The notes below the pieces were generated by a model. The model saw nothing but the letters and a program-made list of their open reading frames with translations. It searched no databases and was not told where the DNA came from. Below, one piece after another: positions 49,799 to 58,820 of a stretch of 64,000 nucleotides of DNA. Source of the DNA: an uncultured Acidimicrobiales bacterium (GTDB lineage Bacteria; Actinomycetota; Acidimicrobiia; Acidimicrobiales; Bin134); the NCBI GenBank assembly GCA_951813325.1, contig OX638350.1, forward strand, positions 1,103,029-1,167,028, read 5' to 3'. Within the stretch, counting starts at the first letter, position 1, and each line of letters starts with the position of its first letter. The position numbers were made by a program, and so were the translations under genes.

Positions 49799-52156
49799 GT
49801 GAGGGACTTCCTGAGGTGGCTGTCCCACCTCTTCCGACTGGCCGTACTCATGCCCATGCTGGCGCTGGCCCTGGCCGCCACGCTGTTCGTGGTCTGGCCC
49901 CCGACGGCCGACGTGCTGAAGTCGTGGGAGTCCACGCCGGTGGAAGTGAACCTGACCGAGGATGTGAGCCTGGACGAGTTGTCTATCCGCTCCTACGTCT
50001 ATGACGCCGATCGCCGAATTATCGATGTGTTCAGCTACGTCGAGAACCGTGTGTTGGTGGATCTCGACGACATCTCCGAACAGGTGAAGAACGCAGTGAT
50101 TGCCATCGAGGACGAGAACTTCTACCTGCACACCGGCATCGACCTCAGCGCGGTGTTCCGGGCCGGTCTTCAGAACGTGGGAGCCGGGGGCATCACCCAG
50201 GGCGGCTCCACCATCACTCAGCAGCTCATCAAGAATTTGGTGGTGGGCAACAAGGTCGAGGCCGAGCGCAAGCTCCAGGAGATGGCCATGGCCAAGCGCC
50301 TCGAGCGGGAGATGGGCAAAGACGAGATCCTGCACCTCTACCTCAACACGGTGTACTTCGGCCAAGGCGCCTACGGTGTGCAGGCCGCCGCCGAGGTTTA
50401 CTGGGGGCTGGACGCGGCCGATCTGGGCTGGGGTGAGGCTGCGCTGTTGGCTGCGCTGATCAGCAATCCCAGTGGCTACGACCCCATCTACAACCCCTTG
50501 CAGGCACTGCGCCAACGGCGCATCGTGCTCAACCGGCTGGCCGCGCTGGGCCACGTAACCGAGGAGCAGGCCGACTCGTACCATCTCCAGCCGCTGCCCA
50601 CCGAGGTCAACGAGATCGAATTGCCTCCCAAGAGCTACTTCGTGGAAGAAGTGAAGCAGCAGCTCTTGGACGACCCTCGATATCTGGGCGGGAGTCCCGA
50701 GGATCGCTTCAACCTGGTATTCAACGGCGGCCTACGCATCTACACCACCTTCAACCCCGTTTCCCAGCAACAGGCCGAGGCCGCCGTGGCCGCCACCCTG
50801 GTTGAGTACAACGAGGGCGAGCACGGCGGTGTCGAGGCCACCATGGCCCTGGCCGCCCTCCAGCCCGATACCGGGGCGGTGAGAGCATTGGTGGGCGGAC
50901 CGGGGTTCGCGCCGGATGAAGAGGAGTTCAACCTGGCCACCCAGGGCACCCGGCAGCCCGGGTCGGCGTTCAAAACGTTTGTGATGATGGCCCTGTTCGA
51001 GCAGGGGTACCAGCCCAGCGACCGCATCAGCGGGCGGGGGCCCTGCCAGATACCCAATCCCGGAGGCGTCCCCGACCCCTATGTGGCCAATAACTTCGCC
51101 AGCTCGCCAGGGCAGGTTCAGACCATTTCCGACCAAATTAGGGTTTCCTCCAACTGCGCGTTCTTGCGGTTGGGCCGGGTGGCGGGGATACAGCCGGTTA
51201 TCGGCATCGCATCAAAGATGGGCATCACCACCGAGTTGGAACCGGTGGCATCGCTCCCACTGGGTTCCGAGGAGGTTCACCCCATCGACATGGCGTCGGC
51301 CTACGGGGTCATAGCCACCGGCGGGATCCGCTACGTGCCCTACTTCATCGAGCGGATCGTCGACCGACAGGGCAACGTTCTTTTCACTCATGAGCTGTCG
51401 GGCCAGCGGGTGGTGTCGGAGCGCTCGGCCTGCTGGGCCACCGACGTGCTGGAGAACAACGTGGTCAACGGCACCGGGCGACGGGCCCAGCTGCCCCAGC
51501 AAGCCGCGGCCGGCAAGACCGGCACTACCGAGGAATCGGCCGATGCCTGGTTCGTCGGGTTCACCCCCCATCTGGCCACTGCGGTGTGGCTGGGCAACCC
51601 CAACGAGCGCATTCCCATGCGAAAGGTGACCGGCAGTTCCTATCCGGCGGTGGCCTGGGGCCGGTTCATGGCCAGCTACCACGAGGGCCTGGAGGCGGTG
51701 GACTTTCCGAGCTGTCCCGGCGAGACCCGGATCAGTCATCTAATCGAGCTGGAAGACGTGTTCACCGTGGGAGTCCCCTGCGCGACCCCGCCGGCGCCCG
51801 TGGACGGCGAGGCGCCCGTTCCGGTTATCGTGGCCGTCGATACCGACGATGACGGCACCCATGACACCTGCGTGAACCTATTGGCCACCGAGGGGATCGA
51901 GCCCTGTGGGTTCAGCGAGTTCGCCGTCGAGGGCGGAGAGCCAATACCGCTGTACTGCGGGACGCCCTCACCTATCGAGGTGGAATGCCTCGAAGGCCAG
52001 TTTCCCCTGGACTCCGATGATGACGGGGTCGCTGACACCTGCGTAGGTCCAGGATCTGGTTCGGGCTCCCCGGGCGACTCCGATCCCGACGTCGAAGCTG
52101 GCCTCGATGCCGGGGCTGACCCTGAACGTCCATCTGAACCTAGGATCGAGCCGTGA
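49799..52156 (+). CDS. Class A penicillin-binding protein (PBP1A/PonA type) with Ca-binding-like C-terminal tail
   Basis: A 785-residue bifunctional cell-wall synthase. An N-terminal membrane anchor (VLMPMLALALAATLFVVW) precedes a GT51 domain: catalytic Glu104 in IEDENFYLHTGID, then GGSTITQQLIKNLVVG and YLNTVYFGQGAYGVQAAAE. The transpeptidase domain has S389-A-F-K392, an S-S-N motif (VSSNCAFLR) and K573-T-G-T. After ~residue 640 comes a proline/acidic linker and two DxDxDG units (DTDDDGTHDTC at 681, DSDDDGVADTC near 738) like thrombospondin type-3 Ca-binding repeats, then an acidic end. The external tail is unusual for PBPs. The stop overlaps the next gene's start. Confidence 0.92.
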   Translation: MRDFLRWLSHLFRLAVLMPMLALALAATLFVVWPPTADVLKSWESTPVEVNLTEDVSLDELSIRSYVYDADRRIIDVFSYVENRVLVDLDDISEQVKNAVIAIEDENFYLHTGIDLSAVFRAGLQNVGAGGITQGGSTITQQLIKNLVVGNKVEAERKLQEMAMAKRLEREMGKDEILHLYLNTVYFGQGAYGVQAAAEVYWGLDAADLGWGEAALLAALISNPSGYDPIYNPLQALRQRRIVLNRLAALGHVTEEQADSYHLQPLPTEVNEIELPPKSYFVEEVKQQLLDDPRYLGGSPEDRFNLVFNGGLRIYTTFNPVSQQQAEAAVAATLVEYNEGEHGGVEATMALAALQPDTGAVRALVGGPGFAPDEEEFNLATQGTRQPGSAFKTFVMMALFEQGYQPSDRISGRGPCQIPNPGGVPDPYVANNFASSPGQVQTISDQIRVSSNCAFLRLGRVAGIQPVIGIASKMGITTELEPVASLPLGSEEVHPIDMASAYGVIATGGIRYVPYFIERIVDRQGNVLFTHELSGQRVVSERSACWATDVLENNVVNGTGRRAQLPQQAAAGKTGTTEESADAWFVGFTPHLATAVWLGNPNERIPMRKVTGSSYPAVAWGRFMASYHEGLEAVDFPSCPGETRISHLIELEDVFTVGVPCATPPAPVDGEAPVPVIVAVDTDDDGTHDTCVNLLATEGIEPCGFSEFAVEGGEPIPLYCGTPSPIEVECLEGQFPLDSDDDGVADTCVGPGSGSGSPGDSDPDVEAGLDAGADPERPSEPRIEP

Positions 52157-52875
52157 GCGATGATCAATACCAGCGCCTGCTGTCGGTGCAAGACCACGAC
52201 ACCCGGATCGACCAGCTCCGTCATCGCCTCGACACCCTCCCAGAGCGGGCTGCGCTCGCCAACCGCCAGCAGGCCCGCCAACTGGTCCACGACCAGCGAG
52301 AGGCGTTGCAGGTTCGGCGCTTGGAGCTTCAACGGAATCTCAAGCGCCACGAGGATGAGCTGGCTGCGGTGGAAGACCGATTCAAGCGGGAGAAAGACCG
52401 GCTGTACTCGGGGGAGATAACCGGCACCCGGGAGTTGCTGACCCTCCAAGAAGAGGTAGACGGATTGCGATCCCGCTGCTCCGATATGGAAAGCGATGCC
52501 TTGGAGCAGATGGAGGAGGTCGAACAGGTCGAAGCCGAGGTGGATGCACTGCTGGCTGGCCTCGAATCCGCAGACGCCGATGTGGTCTCCGGGGAGCAGC
52601 ACCTGTCCGAGGCTGAAGCGATTGTCCGAGCTGAGATCGACCAGGAGGCTGCCGCCCGCGCAACCGAAGCGGCCGACATCCCCCTATCGGTTCTGGCCAG
52701 CTACGAGGACCTACGAACCCGTATGGGCGGGGTGGCCGTGGCCCGGCTTCGCAACGGCACTTGCGAGGGCTGCCACCTTGGGCTGTCGGCGATGCAATTG
52801 GACCGCATCCGCCACGCACCGGCCGACGAGGTGTGCTACTGCGAGGAGTGCGGCCGCATCCTGGTGCGGACCTGA
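52153..52875 (+). CDS. C4-type zinc-ribbon coiled-coil protein (CdsZ/DUF164-like)
   Basis: A 240-residue protein with a long antiparallel coiled coil (~residues 15-165) and a C-terminal zinc ribbon: CEGCHLGLSA and CYCEECGRILV, C-x2-C ... C-x2-C. This is the architecture of CdsZ-type proteins, which may act in iron-sulfur or other metal metabolism or regulation. The GTG start overlaps the PBP stop by 4 bp (GTGA), so it is cotranscribed with the PBP; a functional link is not implied by the family. It is followed 14 nt downstream by a membrane protein gene. Confidence 0.88.
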   Translation: MSDDQYQRLLSVQDHDTRIDQLRHRLDTLPERAALANRQQARQLVHDQREALQVRRLELQRNLKRHEDELAAVEDRFKREKDRLYSGEITGTRELLTLQEEVDGLRSRCSDMESDALEQMEEVEQVEAEVDALLAGLESADADVVSGEQHLSEAEAIVRAEIDQEAAARATEAADIPLSVLASYEDLRTRMGGVAVARLRNGTCEGCHLGLSAMQLDRIRHAPADEVCYCEECGRILVRT

Positions 52876-52888
52876 CCGAGACGGCCTG

Positions 52889-53392
52889 GTGTTCATCTGG
52901 TTCTTGGCCCTCAGCTTCGTGCTGGTGGCCCTGGTGTTCGACAGCCCGGCGCTGGACTACCGGATGGTGTTGCTCGGATCGGTGCTGCCCGTGGTCGAGC
53001 TGCTGGCCGGCGGTCCGTGGGCGCTTCACACCTTGCTCGCCCCGCTGGTGGTGCTCATGCTGGTGATGCTGGCCACCGGTGGCCGCCGCCTGGCTCGGCG
53101 CCGCTGGCTGGGACTGCCCATCGGGCTGTTCCTGTACTTGGCGCTGGATGGGGCGTGGCTGCGGACCGAGCTGTTTTGGTGGCCGGCATGGGGCGTTCGG
53201 GTGGACAGCAGCGACGTGCCGGACTTCAAGCCCGCAGCCCTGATGATCGCGCTGGAGCTGATCGGGGTGGCCGTGGGGGCTTGGGCCGTTCGCCGCTACG
53301 GCCTGGCCGACCGGGAGCGATTGCGCCTTTTCTGCACCCAGGGCCGCCTGGATCGCACCCAGATGGGCGATTCCCGGCCGCGGTGGCGTTGA
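52889..53392 (+). CDS. Four-to-five-helix membrane protein of unknown function
   Basis: A 167-residue protein starting at GTG 52889. Hydrophobic stretches: IWFLALSFVLVALVF, LLGSVLPVVELLAGGPWALHTLLAPLVVLMLVM (two helices), LPIGLFLYLALDGAW, and ALMIALELIGVAVGAWAVR. A cytosolic or external loop carries Trp-rich LFWWPAWGVRVDSSD. It ends just before rnpB. Probably part of the PBP-CdsZ transcript. No family recognised; the order in the operon is similar to other actinobacterial small membrane proteins. Confidence 0.7.
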   Translation: MFIWFLALSFVLVALVFDSPALDYRMVLLGSVLPVVELLAGGPWALHTLLAPLVVLMLVMLATGGRRLARRRWLGLPIGLFLYLALDGAWLRTELFWWPAWGVRVDSSDVPDFKPAALMIALELIGVAVGAWAVRRYGLADRERLRLFCTQGRLDRTQMGDSRPRWR

Positions 53393-53418
53393 AAAGCCAA
53401 TCTCAGGAGAGATTGGAC

Positions 53419-53793
<375 letters not shown>

Positions 53794-53836
53794 TGGCCTT
53801 AGTCTGCCAGTCCCGCGCCTTCGGAGGCGAGGGGGT

Positions 53837-55276
53837 TTACAAGCCGAGGTCAGTGAGCTCCGGGTACCAGCGGGAGGCCCGCTGCACCGCGTCGCGCCAG
53901 CGTTCACGGTCGACGGCAAATTCTGGCTCGACCACCGCTCGGGGCGACCAGGAGTCGGCCACCTCCTGCCAACTCGACCACTGGCCCAACGCTCGCCCGG
54001 CTAAGACCGCGGCCCCTAGCGCGGTTCCCTCCGGCACCGGGCACAGCTCCACCGTGCGGCCCAGGGTGTCGGCCAGGATCTGGGTGAACGCCGGGTTTTG
54101 GGACATACCGCCATCTACTCGGAGCCGATCCAAGCGGTAGCCGCTGTCATCTTCGGCTGCCTCCACCAAGTCGGCAGCCCGCTGAGCCACCCCCTCGAAC
54201 ACCGCCCGCACGATGTGAGCCGCAGTGGTTCCCCCGGTGATCCCGAACAGCGCCGCCCGGGCGCCGAAATCCCAGTGCGGAGTGCCCAGACCATACAGGG
54301 CCGGTACGTATACCACTCCGCCGGTATCGGCCACGCTGCCAGCCACCTCGGCTGACTCGGAGGCATCGGCCAACAGCCCTACGTCGTCGATCAGCCAGCT
54401 CATGTTCGACCCGGCGGCGATCATCATTGCCTCCACACCCCAGACGATGGCCCCGTCCTCCTGCCAGGCCACTATGGGAAACGTGCCTCGGTCGCTGCGC
54501 TTTTCCGAGATCGGCCGGTCGGCGCCGGTGTACACGTCCAAAAAGGCGCCGGTACCAAAGGTGAGCTTGGCCTGCCCCTCGACCACGCAGCGCTGCCCGA
54601 TGAGCGACGACTGCTGGTCACCGATGATCCCGGCAATCGGCGGTGCTCCCGGCAGGGCAGTGGCGGTGCCCACAATGCCGGTGGAGTCGACGATTTCCGG
54701 AAGACAGCGATGGGGAACGCCGAGGCGGCCGACTATTTCATCCGACCAGCGGCTTCCATCTTCGGACAGCATCCCGCTCATGGCCGCATTGGAAGGGTCG
54801 ACCACATGGCTGGCACCCTGCGAGAGGCACCACACCGCCCACGTGTCCACAGTGCCGAAACAAAGGTCTCGCCTTCGATCGGGGTCGCAGTGGTCGAGCA
54901 GGTACACGAGCTTGGTAGCCGACTCATTGGGAACCAGATGAAGGCCTTTGGCCTGCCAGGCCAGGCACTCGCCCACGGTGCGGAGATCCTGCCAACCCAG
55001 CGCAGGACCCACCGGCTCGCCGGTTCGGCGGTCCCACACCACCGCCGACCCCCGCTGGTTGGTGACGGCCACCGCATCGACGCCCCCGACCTCGGCGACT
55101 ACCTCCGTGGCCGTTTGAAGAATGACTCCGGCCATCTCACTGGCGTCGAACTCCACCAATCCCGGATCGGGTATGTCGGGCGGAGTGCGCTGCTGGCGAA
55201 AGCAGATCACCCGGTGCCCGTCGGTCACCGCCGAGCGGATGCTGCTGGTGCCCACGTCGATGACGCAGATGTTCAT
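53837..55276 (-). CDS. glpK: FGGY carbohydrate kinase, glycerol kinase-like
   Basis: A 479-residue FGGY kinase, start at ATG 55276. The N-terminal phosphate-binding DVGTSSIRSA and the substrate-site QRGSAVVWDRRTGEPVG (GlpK has R and W here) are seen. ATP site: GIIGDQQSSLIGQ, LTFGTGAFLDV, GGVVYVPALYGLGTPHWD. The GlpK-specific FAGFxxxE region is not exact, so gluconate, xylulose or another polyol is possible. It phosphorylates glycerol (or a related polyol) for glycolysis. The gene is alone between rnpB and the divergent trpD, separated from trpD by a ~120-bp spacer. Confidence 0.84.
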   Translation of the reverse strand: MNICVIDVGTSSIRSAVTDGHRVICFRQQRTPPDIPDPGLVEFDASEMAGVILQTATEVVAEVGGVDAVAVTNQRGSAVVWDRRTGEPVGPALGWQDLRTVGECLAWQAKGLHLVPNESATKLVYLLDHCDPDRRRDLCFGTVDTWAVWCLSQGASHVVDPSNAAMSGMLSEDGSRWSDEIVGRLGVPHRCLPEIVDSTGIVGTATALPGAPPIAGIIGDQQSSLIGQRCVVEGQAKLTFGTGAFLDVYTGADRPISEKRSDRGTFPIVAWQEDGAIVWGVEAMMIAAGSNMSWLIDDVGLLADASESAEVAGSVADTGGVVYVPALYGLGTPHWDFGARAALFGITGGTTAAHIVRAVFEGVAQRAADLVEAAEDDSGYRLDRLRVDGGMSQNPAFTQILADTLGRTVELCPVPEGTALGAAVLAGRALGQWSSWQEVADSWSPRAVVEPEFAVDRERWRDAVQRASRWYPELTDLGL

Positions 55277-55396
55277 TTGCGGACTCGCTGATAGACCAGT
55301 AATGCGGACACAAAGTACCTGCCTTCGCGATGACAGGGGCAATGCAGCTCGTCCCATGGCAGATGCTGGAAAAGAGATTGTGGCAGGGTGGAGGTG

Positions 55397-56476
55397 ATGG
55401 TCCACACTAAAGCGGTGAGCTTGGACGAGCACGGGGGATGGGCCGGGATTCTCCGGCAGCTAACCGGGGGAGGCCAACTGAGCGCGGAGGCAGCCAATGC
55501 GGCGATGACCGAGATTTTGAGCGGTCAGGCTACGTCGGCGCAGATCGCCGGGTTCGTGATCGCGCTGCGAACCAAGGGCGAGACTGCTGAGGAGCTGGTG
55601 GGGCTTCTGTCGGCCATGAGGGCGGCTTCGGAGATAGTCCCGCTGGATGCCGCCGGCCTCGGGCTGATCGACACTTGCGGAACCGGTGGCGACAGCAGCA
55701 GCAGCATCAACGTGTCCACCGCAGCCGCGCTGGTGGCCGTCGGCGCGGGCGCGGGGGTGTGCAAGCACGGCAACCGGTCGGCCTCGTCCCAGTGCGGCTC
55801 GGCCGATGTGCTAGAGGCGCTGGGCGGGGTCATCGACCTGGGCCCGGACGGAGTGGCCCGATGCGTGATCGAGGCCGGTTTCGGCTTCTGCCTGGCTCCC
55901 CGCTTCCATCCGGCCATGCGCCACGCCGCACCCCCCCGCCGAGAACTGGGGATAGGCACGGTTTTCAATTTTCTGGGCCCGCTGGCCAACCCGGCTGGCG
56001 TCAAGCGCCAGCTGGTGGGAACCAGCGACTCCGCGATGGCCGAGATCATGCTGGAAGTGCTGGCCGCCACCGGATCGGCGCGGGCCATGGTGGTGCACGG
56101 CCGCGACGGCTTGGACGAGTTGTCGACCGCGGCCCCGACCGATGTGTGGGAGCTGCGCGACGGCGAAACCTTCCGCCACGCGGTGGACCCTGCCGCCCTC
56201 GGGCTGGCACCCGCCCGGGCTGAAGATCTGGTTGGCGGGGATGCATCCGTCAATGCCGATTGCCTGCGGCGAGTGCTCGGCGGCCACACCGGCGCCCACC
56301 GGGATATCGTCTTGCTCAACGCGGCCGCCGCTCTGGTGGTGGCCGAGGTGTCCGACACACTGGGAGAGGGGTTGGAAGCGGCCGCGGCTTCCATCGACGA
56401 GGGCCGGGCCGGGGAGGTCCTTGAGAATTTTGTCTCAATCTCAAATGGTGCCCGAGCCGAGGGGGGCAAGGGATGA
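55397..56476 (+). CDS. trpD: Anthranilate phosphoribosyltransferase
   Basis: A 359-residue TrpD, the tryptophan-pathway enzyme joining anthranilate with PRPP. PRPP-binding motif DTCGTGGDSSSSINVSTAAA, then CKHGNRSASSQCGSADVLEALG and GTVFNFLGPLANP; DELSTAAPT is the second substrate motif. ATG 55397 is used; a GTG at 55415 with GGAGG at a better distance is an alternative. Other trp genes are not in the window, as in many actinobacteria. The ATG of the following NYN-domain gene overlaps the stop (ATGA). Confidence 0.94.
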   Translation: MVHTKAVSLDEHGGWAGILRQLTGGGQLSAEAANAAMTEILSGQATSAQIAGFVIALRTKGETAEELVGLLSAMRAASEIVPLDAAGLGLIDTCGTGGDSSSSINVSTAAALVAVGAGAGVCKHGNRSASSQCGSADVLEALGGVIDLGPDGVARCVIEAGFGFCLAPRFHPAMRHAAPPRRELGIGTVFNFLGPLANPAGVKRQLVGTSDSAMAEIMLEVLAATGSARAMVVHGRDGLDELSTAAPTDVWELRDGETFRHAVDPAALGLAPARAEDLVGGDASVNADCLRRVLGGHTGAHRDIVLLNAAAALVVAEVSDTLGEGLEAAAASIDEGRAGEVLENFVSISNGARAEGGKG

Positions 56477-57390
56477 AACCGGGAGATAGTCCTTCAAATG
56501 AGGAGCTGAGAGAGGCTTTGGCCGCGGCATTGAGTGTGGCTCGGGATGGAAAAGAGGCGAAGCCACCAATCGACCCGCCGGCGCGGTTGAAGCCGATCCT
56601 GACGTTCAAGAAGTTCTCCGCACAGGCCTGGGGCCAAGTGCGCGAGGTGGTGGACTCCGACGACGAATTTCGAGACCGGGTGGTTGCGGCCGTCGACGAG
56701 GAGGCGATGAGCCGGGTCGCCTGGTTGTGGCTGTCTCGACCGGGCGGCTGGGAACAGGAGTGGGCCGAACTGGCCGCGTCCGCTCGGTTGGAATCGGAGC
56801 ATTCAGCCGATGCCCAAAACCACCATGCGCTGGAGCAGCGGCTGGAGCGGGCGAAGGGTGCTCTGAAGAAAGCCGAGGGTCAACGGGACAGAGCTGCCAG
56901 GGAGCGCGACGAAGCCCGTTTGCAGGCTGCTCAAGGCCGCACCGAGGCCCGCAACTCCGAAGTGGAGTATTCCAAGCTGTTGGCCGAACTGGATCTGGTG
57001 AGAGAAGACCGGGACACGATCCGCAAGAGCTTGGAGCGCCTTGATCGCAAAGAGGTCCGCACCCACGACAAGCTCAAGAAGGCTCACAAGCAGATCGACC
57101 TTCTGAAGAAGGAGCTGAGGGATTCCCGGGCGCAGTACGACGAGGAAGTCGGCAGCCTCAAGGAGCGGTTGACCGTCGCCGAAGAAGAGGCGGCGATGGC
57201 TCGACAGGCCGGATTCGAGCCACCGCGGGAGACCGAGCCCGACCCGCCGTCCCCGATCAGTCGCCGGACACCGGCACTCCTGCCTCCCGGCATGCTCAAA
57301 GACACCGTGGGGGCCATCGAGCACCTCTTGCGGACGCCCAAAGTGGTGATGCTGGTAGACGGCTACAACGTGACCTTCAAAAGTTGGTAG
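56473..57390 (+). CDS. N-terminal and coiled-coil part of a split NYN-domain protein
   Basis: 305 residues: an N-terminal helical domain, a long coiled coil (~120-250, many heptads of Glu/Lys/Leu), a proline-rich linker (PSPISRRTPALLPPGML) and the beginning of a YacP-like NYN RNase domain, VVMLVDGYNVTFKSW, ending at TAG 57388-57390. The DGYNVT motif carries the first acidic residue of the NYN active site. The homologous domain continues directly in the next frame after TAG. It overlaps trpD by 4 bp. Intact actinobacterial homologues run to about 430 residues. The C-terminal half is described separately. Confidence 0.72.
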   Translation: MKPGDSPSNEELREALAAALSVARDGKEAKPPIDPPARLKPILTFKKFSAQAWGQVREVVDSDDEFRDRVVAAVDEEAMSRVAWLWLSRPGGWEQEWAELAASARLESEHSADAQNHHALEQRLERAKGALKKAEGQRDRAARERDEARLQAAQGRTEARNSEVEYSKLLAELDLVREDRDTIRKSLERLDRKEVRTHDKLKKAHKQIDLLKKELRDSRAQYDEEVGSLKERLTVAEEEAAMARQAGFEPPRETEPDPPSPISRRTPALLPPGMLKDTVGAIEHLLRTPKVVMLVDGYNVTFKSW

Positions 57391-57393
57391 GAG

Positions 57394-57765
57394 ATGCCGG
57401 TGAGGGCCCAGCGGGAGCGGCTGTTGCAGAAGTTGGAGGAGTTGAGCGCCCGGTTCTCGGAGGCTGAGATCGTCGTGGTGTTCGACGGCACTGAGACCGA
57501 CTACGACTACATATCCACCACTGTCCGGTCTTTGGGGGTCACCATTCGCTTTTCTCCGACGGGAATCGAGGCCGACGATGTGATCATCAAGTGGTGCCGC
57601 GAATATCCGCTGTGGCAGCCGTTGGTGGTGGTCTCCCACGACAGCCGGGTCCGCGAGAGCGCCCGCCAGTTGGGGGCCAATCTGGTGCAGCCCAGCAAAC
57701 TGCTCACACTGATGGGCGTTGCGATGGAGACCGACCACGACCCATTCGGATTCCTGGAGCGGTGA
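57394..57765 (+). CDS. C-terminal NYN (YacP-like) domain part separated by an in-frame TAG
   Basis: 123 residues continuing in the same frame as the upstream gene after a single TAG (57388-57390). It holds the rest of the NYN fold: EEL-SARFSEAEIVVVFDGTETDYDY, VTIRFSPTGIEADDVIIKWC with the ADD acidic cluster, VVSHDSRVRESARQLG and the final helix. An AGGAG (57389-57393) lies just before ATG 57394 and at better spacing before GTG 57400, so it could be re-initiated as a separate chain. Possible readings: nonsense mutation, sequence error, or a functional split nuclease. YacP-type NYN proteins act in RNA decay. Confidence 0.68.
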   Translation: MPVRAQRERLLQKLEELSARFSEAEIVVVFDGTETDYDYISTTVRSLGVTIRFSPTGIEADDVIIKWCREYPLWQPLVVVSHDSRVRESARQLGANLVQPSKLLTLMGVAMETDHDPFGFLER

Positions 57766-57767
57766 GC

Positions 57768-58817
57768 ATGCTGGGCACTGGCGAGGTGGTCGCCGCCGGT
57801 TTGGCGGCCGGGCTGGATGCCGTGGGCGTGGCCCCGGCCGAGCCGTTCGAGTCCACCCGGGCCACGCTGTTGGAGAGGCGGGATCAAGGTCTGCACGGGG
57901 GCATGGCGTTTACCTACCGCAACCCCGATCGCTCCACCGATCCCGCTCGGGCGGTACCCGGTGCCCGCTCGCTGGTGGTCGGCGCGCTCGGCTATTGGCG
58001 TGCGACCTCCGAACCGCCCGATCGGGCCGTGGGCCGAGTGGCCGCCTACGCCCGCAGCGACCACTACGCCCGCCTGCGAGACGCCCTGGGCCAGGTGGCC
58101 GAAGTGCTGCGCGGCGCCGGCCACAAAGCCGCGGTGGTGGCCGACGACAATGCCTTGGTGGATCGAGAGGCGGCTCGGCGGGCGGGGCTGGGCTGGTTCG
58201 GCAAGAACAGCAATATCCTGCTGCCGGGTCAGGGCAGCTGGTTCGTCTTGGGATCGGTGATCACCACCGCGGCGCTTGACCCGTCGACGCCGGTTCCCGA
58301 TCAGTGCGGGCCGTGCCAACGATGTGTGGACGGCTGCCCTACCGGGGCGATTGTGGCCCCCGGCGTGGTGGATGCCCGACGGTGCTTGGCGTGGCTGGTG
58401 CAGGCCGACGGTGATTTCCCCCTGGAGTTCCGAGAGGCCCTGGGCGACCGGATCTACGGATGCGACGATTGCCAAGAGGTGTGCCCGCCCAATAGGCATG
58501 CCCCATCAGCGGGCGGCCCGAACGGGGGGGACACGGCCCCGCTCGGCGAGGACTCCGCGTGGGTGGATTTGGTGGAGCTGCTGGGAATGGACGACGACGA
58601 GCTGATGGCCCGCCACGGCCGCTGGTACATCCCTCGCCGCGAGCCCCGCTTTGTGCGGCGAAACGCGCTGGTGGCGTTGGGGAACTCCGGGCGGGGAGCC
58701 GCGTCCGAAGTGGTGGACACCGTTGGCCGCTACTTGTCGGATCCCGACCCCATGTTGGCGCGTCATGCAGCGTGGGCCGCCGAGCGCCTGGGCGTGGGCG
58801 CGGCGGAGCTGGTTTGA
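57768..58817 (+). CDS. queG: Epoxyqueuosine reductase QueG
   Basis: A 349-residue cobalamin- and Fe-S-dependent enzyme for the last step of queuosine synthesis in tRNA. The catalytic-domain block GWFGKNSNILLPGQGSWFVLGSVITT is diagnostic. The first [4Fe-4S] site is CGPCQRCVDGCPTGAI; the second has RRCLAW and then YGCDDCQEVCPPNRHA. The C-terminal helical part (RFVRRNALVALGN) is HEAT-like. ATG 57768 is 2 nt after the previous stop. It is cotranscribed with the NYN gene. No other queuosine genes are in the window. Confidence 0.94.
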   Translation: MLGTGEVVAAGLAAGLDAVGVAPAEPFESTRATLLERRDQGLHGGMAFTYRNPDRSTDPARAVPGARSLVVGALGYWRATSEPPDRAVGRVAAYARSDHYARLRDALGQVAEVLRGAGHKAAVVADDNALVDREAARRAGLGWFGKNSNILLPGQGSWFVLGSVITTAALDPSTPVPDQCGPCQRCVDGCPTGAIVAPGVVDARRCLAWLVQADGDFPLEFREALGDRIYGCDDCQEVCPPNRHAPSAGGPNGGDTAPLGEDSAWVDLVELLGMDDDELMARHGRWYIPRREPRFVRRNALVALGNSGRGAASEVVDTVGRYLSDPDPMLARHAAWAAERLGVGAAELV

Positions 58818-58820
58818 GCA

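Noticed and set aside
57388..57390. TAG as pyrrolysine
   Set aside because: No sign of a Pyl system, Pyl is rare outside methanogens and some anaerobes, and TAG is used as an ordinary stop elsewhere in the window.
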